Assembly: GCA_031277795.1 (NCBI GenBank) | Contig: JAITLQ010000012.1 | Location: forward strand, 1-64,000 | DNA from: Arthrobacter sp. | GTDB taxonomy: Bacteria; Actinomycetota; Actinomycetes; Actinomycetales; Micrococcaceae | Direction of reading: 5' to 3' | Length of the DNA: 64,000 bases | In this document: one piece after another, positions 34,398 to 45,687 of the stretch | Position numbering within the stretch: the first letter of the stretch is position 1 | Layout: each line of letters starts with the position of its first letter | Made by a program: the position numbers and the translations under genes | The notes under the pieces: generated by a model | The model's input: only the letters and a program-made list of their open reading frames with translations | The model's database searches: none | Told to the model about the DNA's origin: nothing

Positions 34398-34796
34398 TCA
34401 GTGAGCCCAGTCGCCGCGGGAGAGTTCGAAGACCCAACCGATGATGGCCACGATGGCCAGGCCGGCGCCGATGAACAGCACCCACCAGCCCACGGCCAGG
34501 CCGAGGAAGGAGATGGCTGCGGACGCACCCAGCACCAGCGGCCACCAGGACCAGGGGGTGAAGGTGCCGAACACGCCAGACTTCTCGGCGATTTCGCCGT
34601 CGTTGCGGTCCTCGGGGCGCTCACCGATCACGCGGGAGTGCTTGTAGAGGTACACGCCGACCATCATGGTCATGACGCCGACCAGCGGAATGGCCAGGAA
34701 GCCAACCCACTCGGTCCACTTGGTCATGAAGCCGTAGACGATGCCGACCGGGATGAAGATGATGCCGGCAAGGAAGATCTTGGATTCAGTACGCAT
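34398..34796 (-). CDS. ctaF: Cytochrome c oxidase subunit IV, actinobacterial type
   Basis: A 132-residue actinobacterial subunit IV of the aa3 oxidase. Four hydrophobic helices are visible (about residues 5-25, 30-50, 85-105, 107-125). The motifs SKIFLAGIIFIPVGIVYGF and TPWSWWPLVLG are typical of the family. It begins six bases after the ctaD stop. Function in the complex is structural. Confidence 0.93.
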   Translation of the reverse strand: MRTESKIFLAGIIFIPVGIVYGFMTKWTEWVGFLAIPLVGVMTMMVGVYLYKHSRVIGERPEDRNDGEIAEKSGVFGTFTPWSWWPLVLGASAAISFLGLAVGWWVLFIGAGLAIVAIIGWVFELSRGDWAH

Positions 34797-34802
34797 GAAG
34801 GA

Positions 34803-36524
34803 TCACTTGTCGCTCTGGTCGGCGGGGCCGAACACGTGCGCCAGGCCACCCGTGGGGGTGTGACGCGACGAGGCAAGCTCCGGGTGGTGCAGATCCAGTG
34901 CCGGGCGCTCGGAACGAATGCGCGGCAGGGAGTGGAAGTTGTGACGCGGCAGCGGGCACGGGGTGGCCCACTCGAGCGAGGCGCCGAAGCCCCACGGATC
35001 GTCCACGGTGACGCGGCGACCGGAGCGCGCGGTGATGAAGACGTTCAGGAAGAACGGGATCATCGACACACCCAGGAGCATGGCGCCGACGGTGGAGACC
35101 TGGTTCATGGCCTCGAAGCCGTCCGACTTCAGGTAGTCGGCGTAGCGACGGGGCATGCCCATGACGCCGAGCCAGTGCTGGACCAGGAAGGTCAGGTGGA
35201 AGCCGGTGAACAGGAGCCAGAAGTGGATCTTGCCCAGGCGCTCGTTCAGCATCTTGCCCGTCCACTTGGGCCACCAGAAGTAGAAGCCCGCGAACATCGC
35301 GAACACCACGGTGCCGAAGATGACGTAGTGGAAGTGAGCCACCACGAAGTAGGAATCGGAGACGTGGAAGTCAAGCGGGGCGGAGGAGAGCGTGATGCCC
35401 GTCAGGCCACCAAACAGGAAGGTGGTCAGGAAGCCGAGGCTCCAGAGCATGGGCGTCTCGAACGTGATCGATCCTCGCCAGAGCGTGCCGATCCAGTTGA
35501 AGAACTTCACGCCGGTCGGGACGGCGATCAGCATGGTCATGAAGCCGAAGAACGGAAGCATGACCGCGCCGGTGACGTACATGTGGTGGGCCCACACGGC
35601 CACGGAAAGCGCTGCAATCGCGATGGTCGCGTAGACCAGGCCCTTGTAGCCGAAGATCGGCTTGCGGGAGAAGACCGGGAAGATCTCGGAGACCACGCCG
35701 AAGAACGGCAGCGCCAGGATGTACACCTCGGGGTGACCGAAGAACCAGAACAGGTGCTGCCACAGGATCGGTCCGCCGTTTTCGGCGTCGAAGACGTGTG
35801 CGCCGAAGCGTCGGTCTGCACCGAGCGCGAAGAGCGCGGCGGCCAGCGGCGGGAACGCCATCAGGATCAGCATCGAGGTGATGAGCGTGTTCCAGGTGAA
35901 GATGGACATGCGCCACATCGTCATGCCCGGAGCGCGCAGCGTCAGGATCGTGGTGATGAAGTTGACGGCGCCGAAGATGGTGCCGAAGCCGGAGAGCGCC
36001 AGGCCGAAGACCCAAAGGTCACCGCCCACGCCGGGGCTGAAGGTGGTGCTCGAGAGCGGCGCGTAGGCGAACCAGCCGAAGGAGGCGGCACCCTGCGGGG
36101 TGATGTAGCCGGCCATGGCGATGGTCGAACCGAAGAGGAAGAACCAGAAGGCCAGGGCGTTCAGTCGCGGGAAGGCGACGTCGGGGGCACCGATCTGCAC
36201 CGGCATGAGGACGTTGGCGAAGCCGGCAAACAGCGGCGTCGCGAACATCAGCAGCATGATGGTGCCGTGCATCGTGAAGAGCTGGTTGTACTGCTCCTTG
36301 GTATGCATGATCTGCATACCGGGCTCCCACAGCTCGGCGCGGATGAGCAGAGCCATCACCCCGGCGATGCAGAAGAAGATGAACGAGACGATCAGGTACA
36401 GGTAACCGATCTTCTTGTGGTCGGTGGTCGTCAGCCAATCCACGATCATCTTGCCCTTGGAACGGGGCACGACGGTCGGGGCGATGGCGCGGGCCTCGTT
36501 GGTGGCGTACTCATACGTCGTCAC
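34803..36524 (-). CDS. ctaD: Cytochrome c oxidase subunit I
   Basis: The 573-residue catalytic subunit, with heme a and the heme a3-CuB centre and about 12 transmembrane helices. The motif [14 protein letters not shown] carries the CuB histidine and the Tyr of the His-Tyr crosslink. HHMYVTG carries the CuB His-His pair, and [13 protein letters not shown] carries the heme a3/a ligands. The GTG at 36524 starts just after the ctaC stop, with GGAAG upstream. The last 45 residues are a soluble extension. It belongs to ctaC-ctaD-ctaF. Confidence 0.97.
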   Translation of the reverse strand: MTTYEYATNEARAIAPTVVPRSKGKMIVDWLTTTDHKKIGYLYLIVSFIFFCIAGVMALLIRAELWEPGMQIMHTKEQYNQLFTMHGTIMLLMFATPLFAGFANVLMPVQIGAPDVAFPRLNALAFWFFLFGSTIAMAGYITPQGAASFGWFAYAPLSSTTFSPGVGGDLWVFGLALSGFGTIFGAVNFITTILTLRAPGMTMWRMSIFTWNTLITSMLILMAFPPLAAALFALGADRRFGAHVFDAENGGPILWQHLFWFFGHPEVYILALPFFGVVSEIFPVFSRKPIFGYKGLVYATIAIAALSVAVWAHHMYVTGAVMLPFFGFMTMLIAVPTGVKFFNWIGTLWRGSITFETPMLWSLGFLTTFLFGGLTGITLSSAPLDFHVSDSYFVVAHFHYVIFGTVVFAMFAGFYFWWPKWTGKMLNERLGKIHFWLLFTGFHLTFLVQHWLGVMGMPRRYADYLKSDGFEAMNQVSTVGAMLLGVSMIPFFLNVFITARSGRRVTVDDPWGFGASLEWATPCPLPRHNFHSLPRIRSERPALDLHHPELASSRHTPTGGLAHVFGPADQSDK

Positions 36525-36530
36525 GAGGGA

Positions 36531-37409
36531 TCACTTCCCTTCCTGGGTCGCGGGCAGCGTGGCATCGATCGTGGGAACGACGCCGTTGCGGTTCAGATCG
36601 CTGCCGGCCTCGCCCTCGGGGAGCGCGTTGATCTGCTTGGTGAACTCCGCCTCGGAGACGACCTTCACCTTGAAGAGCATCTCGGAGTGGTACTCGCCGC
36701 ACAGCTCGGCGCACTTGCCGGCGTACTCGCCCTCAACCTGCGGGGTGAGGTAGATGAAGTTCGTGCGACCGGGAACCATGTCCAGCTTCTGCAGGAACGC
36801 GGGGACCCAGAACGAGTGGATGACGTCGCGCGAGTTCAGCTCGAACTTCACGGGGACGTTCACGGGCAGGTACAGCGTGGGGATGTCGGACTCGTCGGTG
36901 ACGAGGCCGGGCTGGTGCACCTGCTCGGTCTGGTTGTAGCGCTTGTTGCCCTTGTAGTCGTAGTTGAAGTCCCAGGCCCACTGCTTGCCGTAGACGTTCA
37001 CGACGAGCGGGGAATCGACGGGCTCCTCGATGGCGCGCTCCGTCTTCTGCGAGAACGAGAAGAACGTGATGATGAGCGCCAGCGGGACGGCCGTGTAAAA
37101 GACCTCAAGCGGCAGGGAGTAGCTGAGCTGGCGGGGGTAGCCGGTGTCGCCCTTGCGGCGGCGGTACGCCACGATGCACCACAGCGCGAGGCCCCACGTG
37201 ATCAGACCGATCACGAGGGACGCGATCCACGAGTGGTTCCACAGCTCCATGATGGAACGGGTGTGGTTGGTGGTGTCCGGGTCTTCGAGGGGCAGCCAGC
37301 CCTTCTGTGCCTCGGGCGTACAGCCGGCGAGAGCGAGCGCTCCCACGGCGGCCAAGCCGGCGAACCGGATGGCCTTCCGGCGACCGCTGGTCCGGTCTTG
37401 CGAACTCAC
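36531..37409 (-). CDS. ctaC: Cytochrome c oxidase subunit II (lipoprotein)
   Basis: A 292-residue subunit II with the CuA centre. Signal sequence with lipobox LALAGC (lipid-bearing C30), two transmembrane helices (about residues 60-82 and 103-122), then the cupredoxin domain. The CuA ligands are in CAELCGEYHSEM (about 232-243), and QWAWDFNYD is the electron-entry patch. The GTG at 37409 with GGAAGG upstream is chosen; a start 18 residues further upstream is possible. It is the first gene of the operon, behind an inverted repeat at 37495. Confidence 0.95.
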   Translation of the reverse strand: MSSQDRTSGRRKAIRFAGLAAVGALALAGCTPEAQKGWLPLEDPDTTNHTRSIMELWNHSWIASLVIGLITWGLALWCIVAYRRRKGDTGYPRQLSYSLPLEVFYTAVPLALIITFFSFSQKTERAIEEPVDSPLVVNVYGKQWAWDFNYDYKGNKRYNQTEQVHQPGLVTDESDIPTLYLPVNVPVKFELNSRDVIHSFWVPAFLQKLDMVPGRTNFIYLTPQVEGEYAGKCAELCGEYHSEMLFKVKVVSEAEFTKQINALPEGEAGSDLNRNGVVPTIDATLPATQEGK

Positions 37410-37494
37410 AGACGGCCCTTCCTCTTCGTTGATGCGAATGATGGGTGGAGAGTCCCGCTTCTTGTGCATGCGGGGGGACGCAGGCACAAGGGCG

Positions 37495-37515
37495 TTCTCT
37501 ACCTCGTGTAGAGAA
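37495..37515. promoter_or_regulatory. Perfect inverted repeat upstream of ctaC
   Basis: TTCTCTAC-N5-GTAGAGAA, perfect 8-bp arms, about 85 bases before the ctaC start. A TATTCT -10-like box on the - strand overlaps it, so a bound protein would block transcription of the oxidase operon. The binding protein is unknown. Confidence 0.5.
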
Positions 37516-37542
37516 TACCCCGAACCGGCGCCAGAGACGGCA

Positions 37543-37571
37543 CTGGCGCGCCGTTTGAAACGACGCGCCAG
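37543..37571 (-). terminator. Terminator of erpA
   Basis: A 14-bp stem with one G-T-type mismatch (37543-37556 with 37558-37571), just after the erpA stop. No strong T-tract. Confidence 0.6.
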
Positions 37572-37581
37572 CCCTGTGTGC

Positions 37582-37947
37582 CTAGTGGAACGAATCCCCG
37601 CAGGCGCAGGATCCGCCGGCGTTGGGATTGTCGATCGTGAAACCGACCTTTTCGATGGAGTCTTCGAAGTCGACGGTGGCTCCCGTGAGGTACGGGGCGG
37701 ACATGCGGTCGACGATGACCTCCACACCCTCGTAGTCCTTCACGGCGTCTCCGTCGAGCACGCGCTCATCGAAGTACAGCTGGTAGATGAGGCCGGAGCA
37801 GCCGCCCGGCTGCACCGCCACGCGCAGGCGCAGATCCTCGCGGCCCTCCTGCACCAGCAGGGAGCGAACCTTCTCTGCCGCGCCGTCGGTCAGGATGACC
37901 TCGTGGGTGGGCATCTCCGTGGTGTCACCGGGAACGGTGGTGGTCAT
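37582..37947 (-). CDS. erpA: A-type iron-sulfur carrier (ErpA/HesB family)
   Basis: A 121-residue A-type carrier for Fe-S cluster insertion. The three ligand cysteines are in QPGGCSGLIYQLYFD (about residue 50) and CACGDSFH at the C-terminus, the family pattern. The ATG at 37947 has GAGGAG seven bases upstream. It stands next to the oxidase operon, a common actinobacterial arrangement, but is separated from it by a terminator and the ctaC promoter. Confidence 0.93.
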   Translation of the reverse strand: MTTTVPGDTTEMPTHEVILTDGAAEKVRSLLVQEGREDLRLRVAVQPGGCSGLIYQLYFDERVLDGDAVKDYEGVEVIVDRMSAPYLTGATVDFEDSIEKVGFTIDNPNAGGSCACGDSFH

Positions 37948-38052
37948 GACGTGCTCCTCATTCAATGGTCCGTGGAGCTAGGGCGGCCGAGCGGCCTGAC
38001 CTAGATTCCACCTTCAGTCTACGTCCAACGCCCGCGGGCGCCGTGTGATTCC

Positions 38053-39474
38053 TCAGGCGCCCTGGCCGGCGTCGTGGGCCAGCCGCGTGAGCAGCAAGGC
38101 CTCGGCGAGCACGGCCTTGTCGAAATCACCGATGTGCAGCGATTCGTTGGCGCTGTGCGCGCGCGAATCCGGATCCTCGACCCCGGTAATGAGGATCTGG
38201 GCGGCCGGAAACAGCTCCTTGAGGTCGGCGATGAAGGGGATGGATCCGCCGATGCCCATGGGGACCGCGTGCTCGCCGAAGGCCTCGGACAGGGCCCAGA
38301 GCTCGGCCTGCGCGGCCGTTCCCTCCAGGTCGGTGCTGAAGCTGGATCCGGCCTCGACCGTCTTGTAGGTGATCTGCGCCCCGAAGAGATCCTGCTTGGC
38401 GAAGTGCTCCTCCATGGCTCGCGCGGCGTCGGCGGCCGACTGGCCGGGGGCCACGCGCACCGACACCTTGCCGCGGCAGACCGGGGCGATGGTGTTGGAC
38501 GAGAGCGCCACCGAGGTGACGTCGAGGCCGATGAGGGAGATCGCCGGCTTGTTCCAGAGCCGGTCGGCCACGGGGCCGGAACCGGCCAGGCGCACGCCGT
38601 CGAGGATGCCGGCGTCGGCGCGCAGGGTGTCCTCCGGGTACTCCAGCTCGCTCACCTCTCGCTGGAGCAGCCCCTCGACCGCAACATTGCCCTCGGCATC
38701 GTGCAGGGTGGCCACGAGCCGCGCGGCCAGGGTCGGGGCGTCGAGCACCGGACCGCCGTACATGCCCGAGTGCACGGCGTGGTCAAGCACGCGCACCTCG
38801 AACTCGCCGGCGGTCATGCCGCGCAGGGAGGTAGTCAGGGCCGGCACGCCGATCTTCCAGTTGCCCGAATCGGCGACGACGATGACGTCGGCGCGCAGCA
38901 GCTCCTGGTACTTCTCGAGGAAGGCGCGGAAGGACGGCGATCCGGCCTCCTCCTCGCCCTCGATGAAGTAGGTCAGCCCCAGGCCCGTGGCCGCGGCGGC
39001 CTCGTTGATGGCCCGCAGCGCACCGACGTGGACCATGATGCCCGCCTTGTCGTCGGCGGCGCCGCGCCCGAAGAGCCGATCGCCCACGCGCGTGGCGACG
39101 AACGGCGGGGTGTCCCACAGCGCCTCGTCGCCGATGGGCTGCACGTCGTGGTGCGCGTACATCAAGACGGTGGGCATGCCGGGCGCGGCGGGGCGGCGGG
39201 CCACCACGGCCGTGCGGCCCTGCACGCCGTCCTCCGTCGTGGCGTTCAGCAGCTGCACGTCCTCGAGGCCGGCGCCGCGCAACAGCTCGGCCACGGCCTG
39301 AGCGCTGTGCTCGACGTGGGCGGGGTCGAGGCCCTCCCACGCGATCGAGGGAATGGCGACGAGCGAGGTCAGTTCGTCGAGGCGACGCTGGTGCTCGCCG
39401 GAGACGGCCTGGCGCAGCGCATCGATGGTGGTCTGGGGCACGGGGGTGCTGGCCCCGGAGGTGGAAGCGGTCAT
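38053..39474 (-). CDS. M20 family metallo-dipeptidase
   Basis: A 473-residue di-zinc peptidase of the M20 (ArgE/DapE/CNDP-like) family. Zinc-site residues are in MYAHHDVQP, GRGAADDKAG (bridging Asp) and EGEEEAGS (catalytic Glu pair). The lid/dimerisation domain spans about 215-380, with the AVHSGMYGG motif, and a last histidine is in RAHSANE. The length and PTVLMYAHHDVQP form indicate a dipeptidase rather than DapE. Start ATG 39474 has TAAGCT six bases upstream. Confidence 0.9.
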   Translation of the reverse strand: MTASTSGASTPVPQTTIDALRQAVSGEHQRRLDELTSLVAIPSIAWEGLDPAHVEHSAQAVAELLRGAGLEDVQLLNATTEDGVQGRTAVVARRPAAPGMPTVLMYAHHDVQPIGDEALWDTPPFVATRVGDRLFGRGAADDKAGIMVHVGALRAINEAAAATGLGLTYFIEGEEEAGSPSFRAFLEKYQELLRADVIVVADSGNWKIGVPALTTSLRGMTAGEFEVRVLDHAVHSGMYGGPVLDAPTLAARLVATLHDAEGNVAVEGLLQREVSELEYPEDTLRADAGILDGVRLAGSGPVADRLWNKPAISLIGLDVTSVALSSNTIAPVCRGKVSVRVAPGQSAADAARAMEEHFAKQDLFGAQITYKTVEAGSSFSTDLEGTAAQAELWALSEAFGEHAVPMGIGGSIPFIADLKELFPAAQILITGVEDPDSRAHSANESLHIGDFDKAVLAEALLLTRLAHDAGQGA

Positions 39475-39480
39475 GCGCCC

Positions 39481-39486
39481 AGCTTA
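39481..39486 (-). promoter_or_regulatory. -10 element of the M20 dipeptidase gene (leaderless)
   Basis: TAAGCT on the - strand, six bases, then the ATG at 39474. Confidence 0.5.
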
Positions 39487-39566
39487 GGCCGAGACGCGGG
39501 CGAGAGCCGGGCGGCCGCGCGTCCCCGTGGGGTGTGGCTGGGGCCACGCGCGCGCCGCCGAGCCGG

Positions 39567-39572
39567 TAGGAT
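39567..39572 (+). promoter_or_regulatory. -10 element of the DUF3043 gene (leaderless)
   Basis: TAGGAT, six bases, then the GTG at 39579; no ribosome-binding site. Confidence 0.55.
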
Positions 39573-39578
39573 GATGGG

Positions 39579-40184
39579 GTGTTTGGACTGAAGAAGAGCG
39601 AGAAGACCGGCTCCGCCGAAACCGTGGAGCAGACCCAGGAGCGCCTCGACGCGGCGGCGTCCGGCGCCAAGAAGGGTCCCACCCCCAAGCGCAAGGATCA
39701 GGTGGCGGCACGCCAGCGCCCCCTGGTGGCCGCCGATCGGGCCCAGGCCAAGGTGAACGATCGCCAGCGCCGCGCCGCCGAGCAGGAGAAGATCCGCATC
39801 GGCATGCAGACCGGCCAGGAGCAGTACCTCCTCCCCCGCGACCGCGGCCCCCAGCGCCGTTTCGCCCGTAACTTCGTGGATCGCCGCACGTGCCTGGCCG
39901 AGTGGTTCTTCCCCATCGTCATCGTGTTCTTCATCGTCTCCATCGGCTTCAGCGGCCTGCTGGGCCTGGCCGGCCAGGCGACGGCGACGATCGCCATGTA
40001 CGTCGTGTTCTTCCTCGTGGCCGTCGACATGTTCATCACCTCGCGCATGCTCAAGCGCGCGATCCTCGCCAAGTTCGGTGCCCCCGAGCGCGGCGTCATC
40101 TGGTACGGCACCTTCCGCTCCATGCAGATGCGCTTCATGCGTCAGCCCAAGGCCCAGGTCAAGCGCGGCCAGTCGATCGACTGA
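39579..40184 (+). CDS. DUF3043 family membrane protein
   Basis: A 201-residue actinobacterial DUF3043 protein. The first 100 residues are highly charged, with the family motif GPTPKRKDQVAARQRPLV. Two transmembrane helices follow (about 108-130 and 135-158), then the block AKFGAPERGVIWYGTFRSMQMR. Function unknown. The GTG at 39579 is supported by a leaderless promoter. It is divergent from the M20 dipeptidase and ends at a strong terminator. Confidence 0.92.
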   Translation: MFGLKKSEKTGSAETVEQTQERLDAAASGAKKGPTPKRKDQVAARQRPLVAADRAQAKVNDRQRRAAEQEKIRIGMQTGQEQYLLPRDRGPQRRFARNFVDRRTCLAEWFFPIVIVFFIVSIGFSGLLGLAGQATATIAMYVVFFLVAVDMFITSRMLKRAILAKFGAPERGVIWYGTFRSMQMRFMRQPKAQVKRGQSID

Positions 40185-40207
40185 CACCGCTTTCCAGGCA
40201 CAACGCC

Positions 40208-40243
40208 AAGGCGCCCACCCGGCCTGAGCCGGGTGGGCGCCTT
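40208..40243 (+). terminator. Terminator of the DUF3043 gene
   Basis: A perfect 16-bp stem (40208-40223 with 40228-40243), loop CTGA, followed by GTTTGTG. Confidence 0.9.
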
Positions 40244-40257
40244 GTTTGTGTGTGTGT

Positions 40258-40375
40258 GCCCGGTGCCCGACGGCGGGTGGTTGCGTGCGTGCCGACGTCC
40301 GGGGTGAGTGCGGTTCGCCCGGTGCGCGACGGCGGGTGGGCGCGTGGGTGCCGGCGCCCCGCGTGGGCGCGGTGA
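40258..40375. repeat. Two tandem 59-bp repeats
   Basis: Units 40258-40316 and 40317-40375 share GCCCGGTGC, CGACGGCGGGTGG and a GTGCCG block at the same offsets, with about three quarters of the bases alike. They lie between the DUF3043 terminator and the SRPBCC gene. No function is evident. Confidence 0.65.
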
Positions 40376-40438
40376 GCGGGACGCGACCCGCCCCACGGCG
40401 GCTTGCGCCACCGCCGGCGCGCACAGCACCATGAGGCC

Positions 40439-40969
40439 ATGGACTCCACAGACGCCACCCGCTCGGTGCTCACGGCCGCGGAGGGCGGCCCTGCCCTCGC
40501 CTACACCCGCAGACTGCAGGTCCCTGCCCGGCGGGTGCTCGAGGCGTGCTCGAGCGGGGAGGGCCTCGCGACCTGGATCGGTGAGCTGCGCGGCGACGCC
40601 GCGTCAGGGGACCTCGAGTTCTCCATGACGGCGGAGGGAAGCGAGGCGCCCTGGGTGCCCGTGACCGTCCGCGCCTGCACGGAGGCGGGCTGGGACGTCG
40701 AGCTCGACGCCGGCCTGGAGCGCTGGCGCTTCACGCTCCGCGTGATCCCCGGGCCCGCGGGGAGCCTGCTGCGATTCGAGCACCGGATGGGCACCCTCGA
40801 GGAGCTGCGCCCGTACGCCACGGGCTGGGAGTACTACCTGGACCGGCTCGAGCGCGCGCTGGCCGGCGGGGACGTGTCCGGTGTCGACTTCGGGGTCATC
40901 GATGCCGCCCTCTCCCCCGGCTTTGAAGGGCTCTTTGCCGCGGCCATCGACAGCGCTGCGGGCGCCTAG
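40439..40969 (+). CDS. SRPBCC/AHSA1-like domain protein
   Basis: A 176-residue soluble protein with a START/Bet v1-like fold. The beginning TRRLQVPARRVLEACSSGEGLATWIGEL (partly cited) is the usual SRPBCC start, followed by strand-rich segments and LLRFEHRM. The C-terminal helix carries GWEYYLDRLERALAG, as in AHSA1-type proteins. Such proteins bind hydrophobic ligands; no role is assigned. The ATG at 40439 has a weak GAGG upstream. It stands alone. Confidence 0.8.
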   Translation: MDSTDATRSVLTAAEGGPALAYTRRLQVPARRVLEACSSGEGLATWIGELRGDAASGDLEFSMTAEGSEAPWVPVTVRACTEAGWDVELDAGLERWRFTLRVIPGPAGSLLRFEHRMGTLEELRPYATGWEYYLDRLERALAGGDVSGVDFGVIDAALSPGFEGLFAAAIDSAAGA

Positions 40970-41025
40970 AACCCGGCGAGCCCCGCCCGCGGTGGCGGGC
41001 CTGCGCGGGCGGGACGCGGTGGTGG

Positions 41026-41049
41026 GCCGGGCGGGGAGACCCGCCCGGC
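41026..41049. terminator. Hairpin between SRPBCC gene and pyrD
   Basis: A perfect 10-bp stem (41026-41035 with 41040-41049), loop GAGA; a second 10-bp GC-rich hairpin spans about 40982-41013. They lie between convergent genes; no T-tract, so termination strength is uncertain. Confidence 0.5.
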
Positions 41050-41055
41050 GCCCGC

Positions 41056-42117
41056 TCAGCGGCGCTTGCGCAGCGCCTTGTTGATGCGCGAGACCCAGAA
41101 GGGTCCCTCGTAGAGGAAGGCCGTGTAGCCCTGCACCAGATCGGCGCCCGCCTCCAGGCGCTCGATGACGTCCTCGGGCGAGCTCACGCCGCCCACGCCG
41201 ATGAGCGCGATCTCGCGCGGGAGCTGGGCGCGCAGGCGGCGCAGCACCTCGAGCGAGCGCTCCTTGACCGGGGCCCCGGAGAGGCCGCCGGCGCCGTAGG
41301 ACTCCACGACGGCCGGATCCGTGACGAGCCCCTCGCGGGAGATGGTGGTGTTGGTGGCGACCACGCCGTCCAGGCCGAGGTCGATCGCGAGGGAGGCCAC
41401 GGCGTCGACGTCCTCGTCCGCGAGGTCGGGGGCGATCTTGACGGCCAGCGGCACGTGGCGCCCGGCCGCGGCGTCCGCCTCCTCGCGCACCGCACTCAGG
41501 AGCGGGCGCAGCGATTCGACGTCCTGCAGCAGGCGCAGGCCGGGGGTGTTCGGCGAGGACACGTTGACCACGAGGTAGTCGGCGTAGGGGGCGAGCGTGC
41601 GGGCGCTGAGGCGGTAGTCCGCCACGGCGTCCTCCAGCTCCACGAGCTTGGTCTTGCCGATGTTGATGCCAACGATGGGCCGCGTCTTCCCCGCGTAGCG
41701 CTTCTGCAGGCGCTCGCGCGTGGCGGCGAGCCGCGGCGCCACGGCCTCGGCCCCCGGGTTGTTGAAGCCCATGCGGTTGATGAGAGCGGCGTCCTCCACG
41801 AGGCGGAAGAGGCGAGGTGCCGGGTTGCCCGGCTGCCCCTGCCCCGTGACGGTGCCGACCTCGATGTGGCCGAAGCCGAGTTCCGTCAGCGCCGTGGTGC
41901 CGTGACCGGCCTTGTCGAAGCCGGCGGCCAGGCCGAACGGCGAGGGGAAGTCGAGGCCCATGACCGTGACGGGGCCGGCCGGGCGCGTGATGCGGCGCAG
42001 CACGGCCCCCGCGCCGCAGCGCTCCGCGAGGCGGATCATCGAGAAACCGATGTGGTGCGCCTTCTCGGCCTGCATGCCGGAGAAGAAGATCTTGAAGAAG
42101 GTCGGGTAGAAGCGCAT
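41056..42117 (-). CDS. pyrD: Dihydroorotate dehydrogenase (quinone), class 2
   Basis: A 353-residue membrane-associated flavoenzyme that oxidises dihydroorotate to orotate with quinone in pyrimidine synthesis. An N-terminal amphipathic region (about residues 1-30) is the class 2 hallmark. FMN-site motifs include [43 protein letters not shown] (catalytic Ser region) and the C-terminal GGVSSPEDV. It follows uppS with a 40-base gap on the same strand. Confidence 0.96.
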   Translation of the reverse strand: MRFYPTFFKIFFSGMQAEKAHHIGFSMIRLAERCGAGAVLRRITRPAGPVTVMGLDFPSPFGLAAGFDKAGHGTTALTELGFGHIEVGTVTGQGQPGNPAPRLFRLVEDAALINRMGFNNPGAEAVAPRLAATRERLQKRYAGKTRPIVGINIGKTKLVELEDAVADYRLSARTLAPYADYLVVNVSSPNTPGLRLLQDVESLRPLLSAVREEADAAAGRHVPLAVKIAPDLADEDVDAVASLAIDLGLDGVVATNTTISREGLVTDPAVVESYGAGGLSGAPVKERSLEVLRRLRAQLPREIALIGVGGVSSPEDVIERLEAGADLVQGYTAFLYEGPFWVSRINKALRKRR

Positions 42118-42157
42118 GGCGTCGGTGGGTCTTTCGTGCTCGTGTGCTGGGCTGGGC

Positions 42158-43003
42158 TCAGGCCGGGGTGACGGTGGGGCCGGTGGTGGGCGCGTCGACG
42201 GCGCCCCCGTAGCGGCGATCGCGGCGCGCGTAGGCGTCGATGGCGCGCCAGAGGGTGCGGCGGTCGACGTCCGGCCAGAGCTCGTCGAGGAAGACGAATT
42301 CGGCGTAGGCGGACTGCCACAAGAGGAAGTTGGAGGTGCGCTGCTCCCCCGAGGTGCGCACGAAGAGATCGACGTCCGGGACGTCCGGCTCATCCAGGCG
42401 CGCGGCGATGGTGCGTTCGGTGATGCCTCCGGGCTTGAGCCGGCCGGCGGCCACCTCGGCGGCGATCTGCGTCACCGCGTCGACGATCTCGGCGCGGCCC
42501 CCGTAGTTCACGCACATGACGAGGTCCAGGACCGTGTTGTGCTGGGTGAGGCGCTCCGCCTCCTTGAGCTCGTCGATGACCGAGCGCCACAGCCGCGGCT
42601 CGCGGCCCGACCAGCGCACGCGCACGCCCCAGGCGTTGAGTTGATCGCGCTGGCGGCGCAGCACATCGCGCGAGAAGCCCATGAGGAAGCGCACCTCCTC
42701 GGGCGAACGCTTCCAGTTCTCGGTGGAGAAGGCGTACACGGAGAGGTAACGCACGCCGGCCTCGATGGCGCCGGCCACGACGTCGAGCAGGGCCGCCTCG
42801 CCCGCCGTGTGCCCCGCCGTGCGGGGCAGCCCCCGCTGATTGGCCCAGCGGCCGTTGCCGTCCATGACCACGGCCACGTGACGCGGCACCAGCTCTGGCT
42901 GGAACGCCGGGACCAGCTCGCCGCTGGGATGGGGAGCCGGATGCTCGACGACGCGGGGGGCGGCCTCCGGCGCGGGCCGCCGGCGTGAGATGCGGGGACT
43001 CAA
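42158..43003 (-). CDS. uppS: Isoprenyl transferase (undecaprenyl/decaprenyl diphosphate synthase)
   Basis: A 281-residue cis-prenyltransferase that makes the polyprenyl diphosphate carrier for cell-wall synthesis. The catalytic segment [14 protein letters not shown] (about residue 48), [14 protein letters not shown], the VNYGGRAEI motif and C-terminal [15 protein letters not shown] with LWPDVD are complete. The start is likely a TTG at 43003, five bases after the recO stop; no ATG or GTG fits better. The last 20 residues are Thr/Pro-rich. Confidence 0.93.
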   Translation of the reverse strand: MSPRISRRRPAPEAAPRVVEHPAPHPSGELVPAFQPELVPRHVAVVMDGNGRWANQRGLPRTAGHTAGEAALLDVVAGAIEAGVRYLSVYAFSTENWKRSPEEVRFLMGFSRDVLRRQRDQLNAWGVRVRWSGREPRLWRSVIDELKEAERLTQHNTVLDLVMCVNYGGRAEIVDAVTQIAAEVAAGRLKPGGITERTIAARLDEPDVPDVDLFVRTSGEQRTSNFLLWQSAYAEFVFLDELWPDVDRRTLWRAIDAYARRDRRYGGAVDAPTTGPTVTPA

Positions 43004-43007
43004 GAAC

Positions 43008-43841
43008 TCAGCTTCTCTCCACGAGGCGGATCGATTTGAGGGCACGCTCGAGGTGCCACTGCACATATTCTCCCACGATCGCATCGGCCTCCCCGACGCG
43101 CGCGGGGTCGGTGCCGGCCACGACGGCCCAGTCCCCGCTCAGCAAGGCGGCGAGCAGGCGCACGGTCGCCGGGTGCGGGCTACGGGAGCCGGCCGGGCGG
43201 CACTGCGCGCACACGCTGCCGCCCAGGGGGACGTTGAGCGCCTCGTGCGGGCCGGGTGCCCCGCAGCGCGCGCAGTCGGTGAAGCTCGGGGCCCAGCCGG
43301 CCGTGGAGAGCGCGCGCAAGAGATAGGAATCCATGATGGTGGCCGGGGGCGCGGGGGAACGGGCGATCATGGCCAGGGCCCCGTGCAGGAGCCTGAAGTG
43401 CGCGGCGGTGGAATCCACATCGGTGCTCGTGAGTCGCTCGGCCATCTCCACCATGGCGGCGGAGGCGGTGTACGCCTCGTAGCGGGCGGCGATCGCGTCC
43501 CCGTAGGGGTTCAGCAGCTGCGCCTGTGTGACGGTATGCAGGTTCTTGCCCTGCAACAGCTGCACGTCGACGTGCATGAAGGGCTCGAGGGTGGCCCCGA
43601 GCTTGGAGGAGGTGCGGCGCACGCCCTTGGCCACGGCGCGGATCTGCCCGTGTTCGGGGCTCAGCAGCACGAGGATGCGGTCGGCCTCGCCCAGCTTGTA
43701 GTGGCGCAGCACGATGGCCTCGGTGCGATACGACTTGGCGCTGAAGCCGCCCTGGCGACGTGCCGTGTTCCTCGCCTCCTTGGGGGCCGGTGCTGAAGGT
43801 GAACGGGTGCCGGGGTGGGCGCGCCGCGCTGGCGCGCCCAC
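43008..43841 (-). CDS. recO: DNA repair protein RecO
   Basis: Recombination mediator that helps load RecA on SSB-coated DNA. It has an N-terminal OB fold ([20 protein letters not shown]) and a helical domain. A zinc knuckle is also visible, C-A-R-C ... C-A-Q-C. The 5' end is uncertain: the GTG at 43841 gives 277 residues but lies within the stem of the leuA hairpin and has no ribosome site. A perfect AAGGAGG lies eight bases before an ACG at 43766, where homologous sequence begins. It lies between leuA and uppS on the same strand. Confidence 0.9.
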   Translation of the reverse strand: MGAPARRAHPGTRSPSAPAPKEARNTARRQGGFSAKSYRTEAIVLRHYKLGEADRILVLLSPEHGQIRAVAKGVRRTSSKLGATLEPFMHVDVQLLQGKNLHTVTQAQLLNPYGDAIAARYEAYTASAAMVEMAERLTSTDVDSTAAHFRLLHGALAMIARSPAPPATIMDSYLLRALSTAGWAPSFTDCARCGAPGPHEALNVPLGGSVCAQCRPAGSRSPHPATVRLLAALLSGDWAVVAGTDPARVGEADAIVGEYVQWHLERALKSIRLVERS

Positions 43842-43849
43842 CCCGGCAC
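43807..43849 (-). terminator. Terminator of leuA, overlapping the recO 5' end
   Basis: A perfect 19-bp GC stem (43807-43825 with 43831-43849), 5-base loop, 11 bases after the leuA stop. It covers the annotated GTG start of recO. Confidence 0.8.
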
Positions 43850-43860
43850 CGGGAGGCCGA

Positions 43861-45687
<1,827 letters not shown>

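Noticed and set aside
33471-37511. 1346-residue ORF on the + strand
   Set aside because: It runs antisense through the GntR gene and ctaC-ctaD-ctaF, all of which are well-conserved families. His/Glu/Asp-rich antisense composition.
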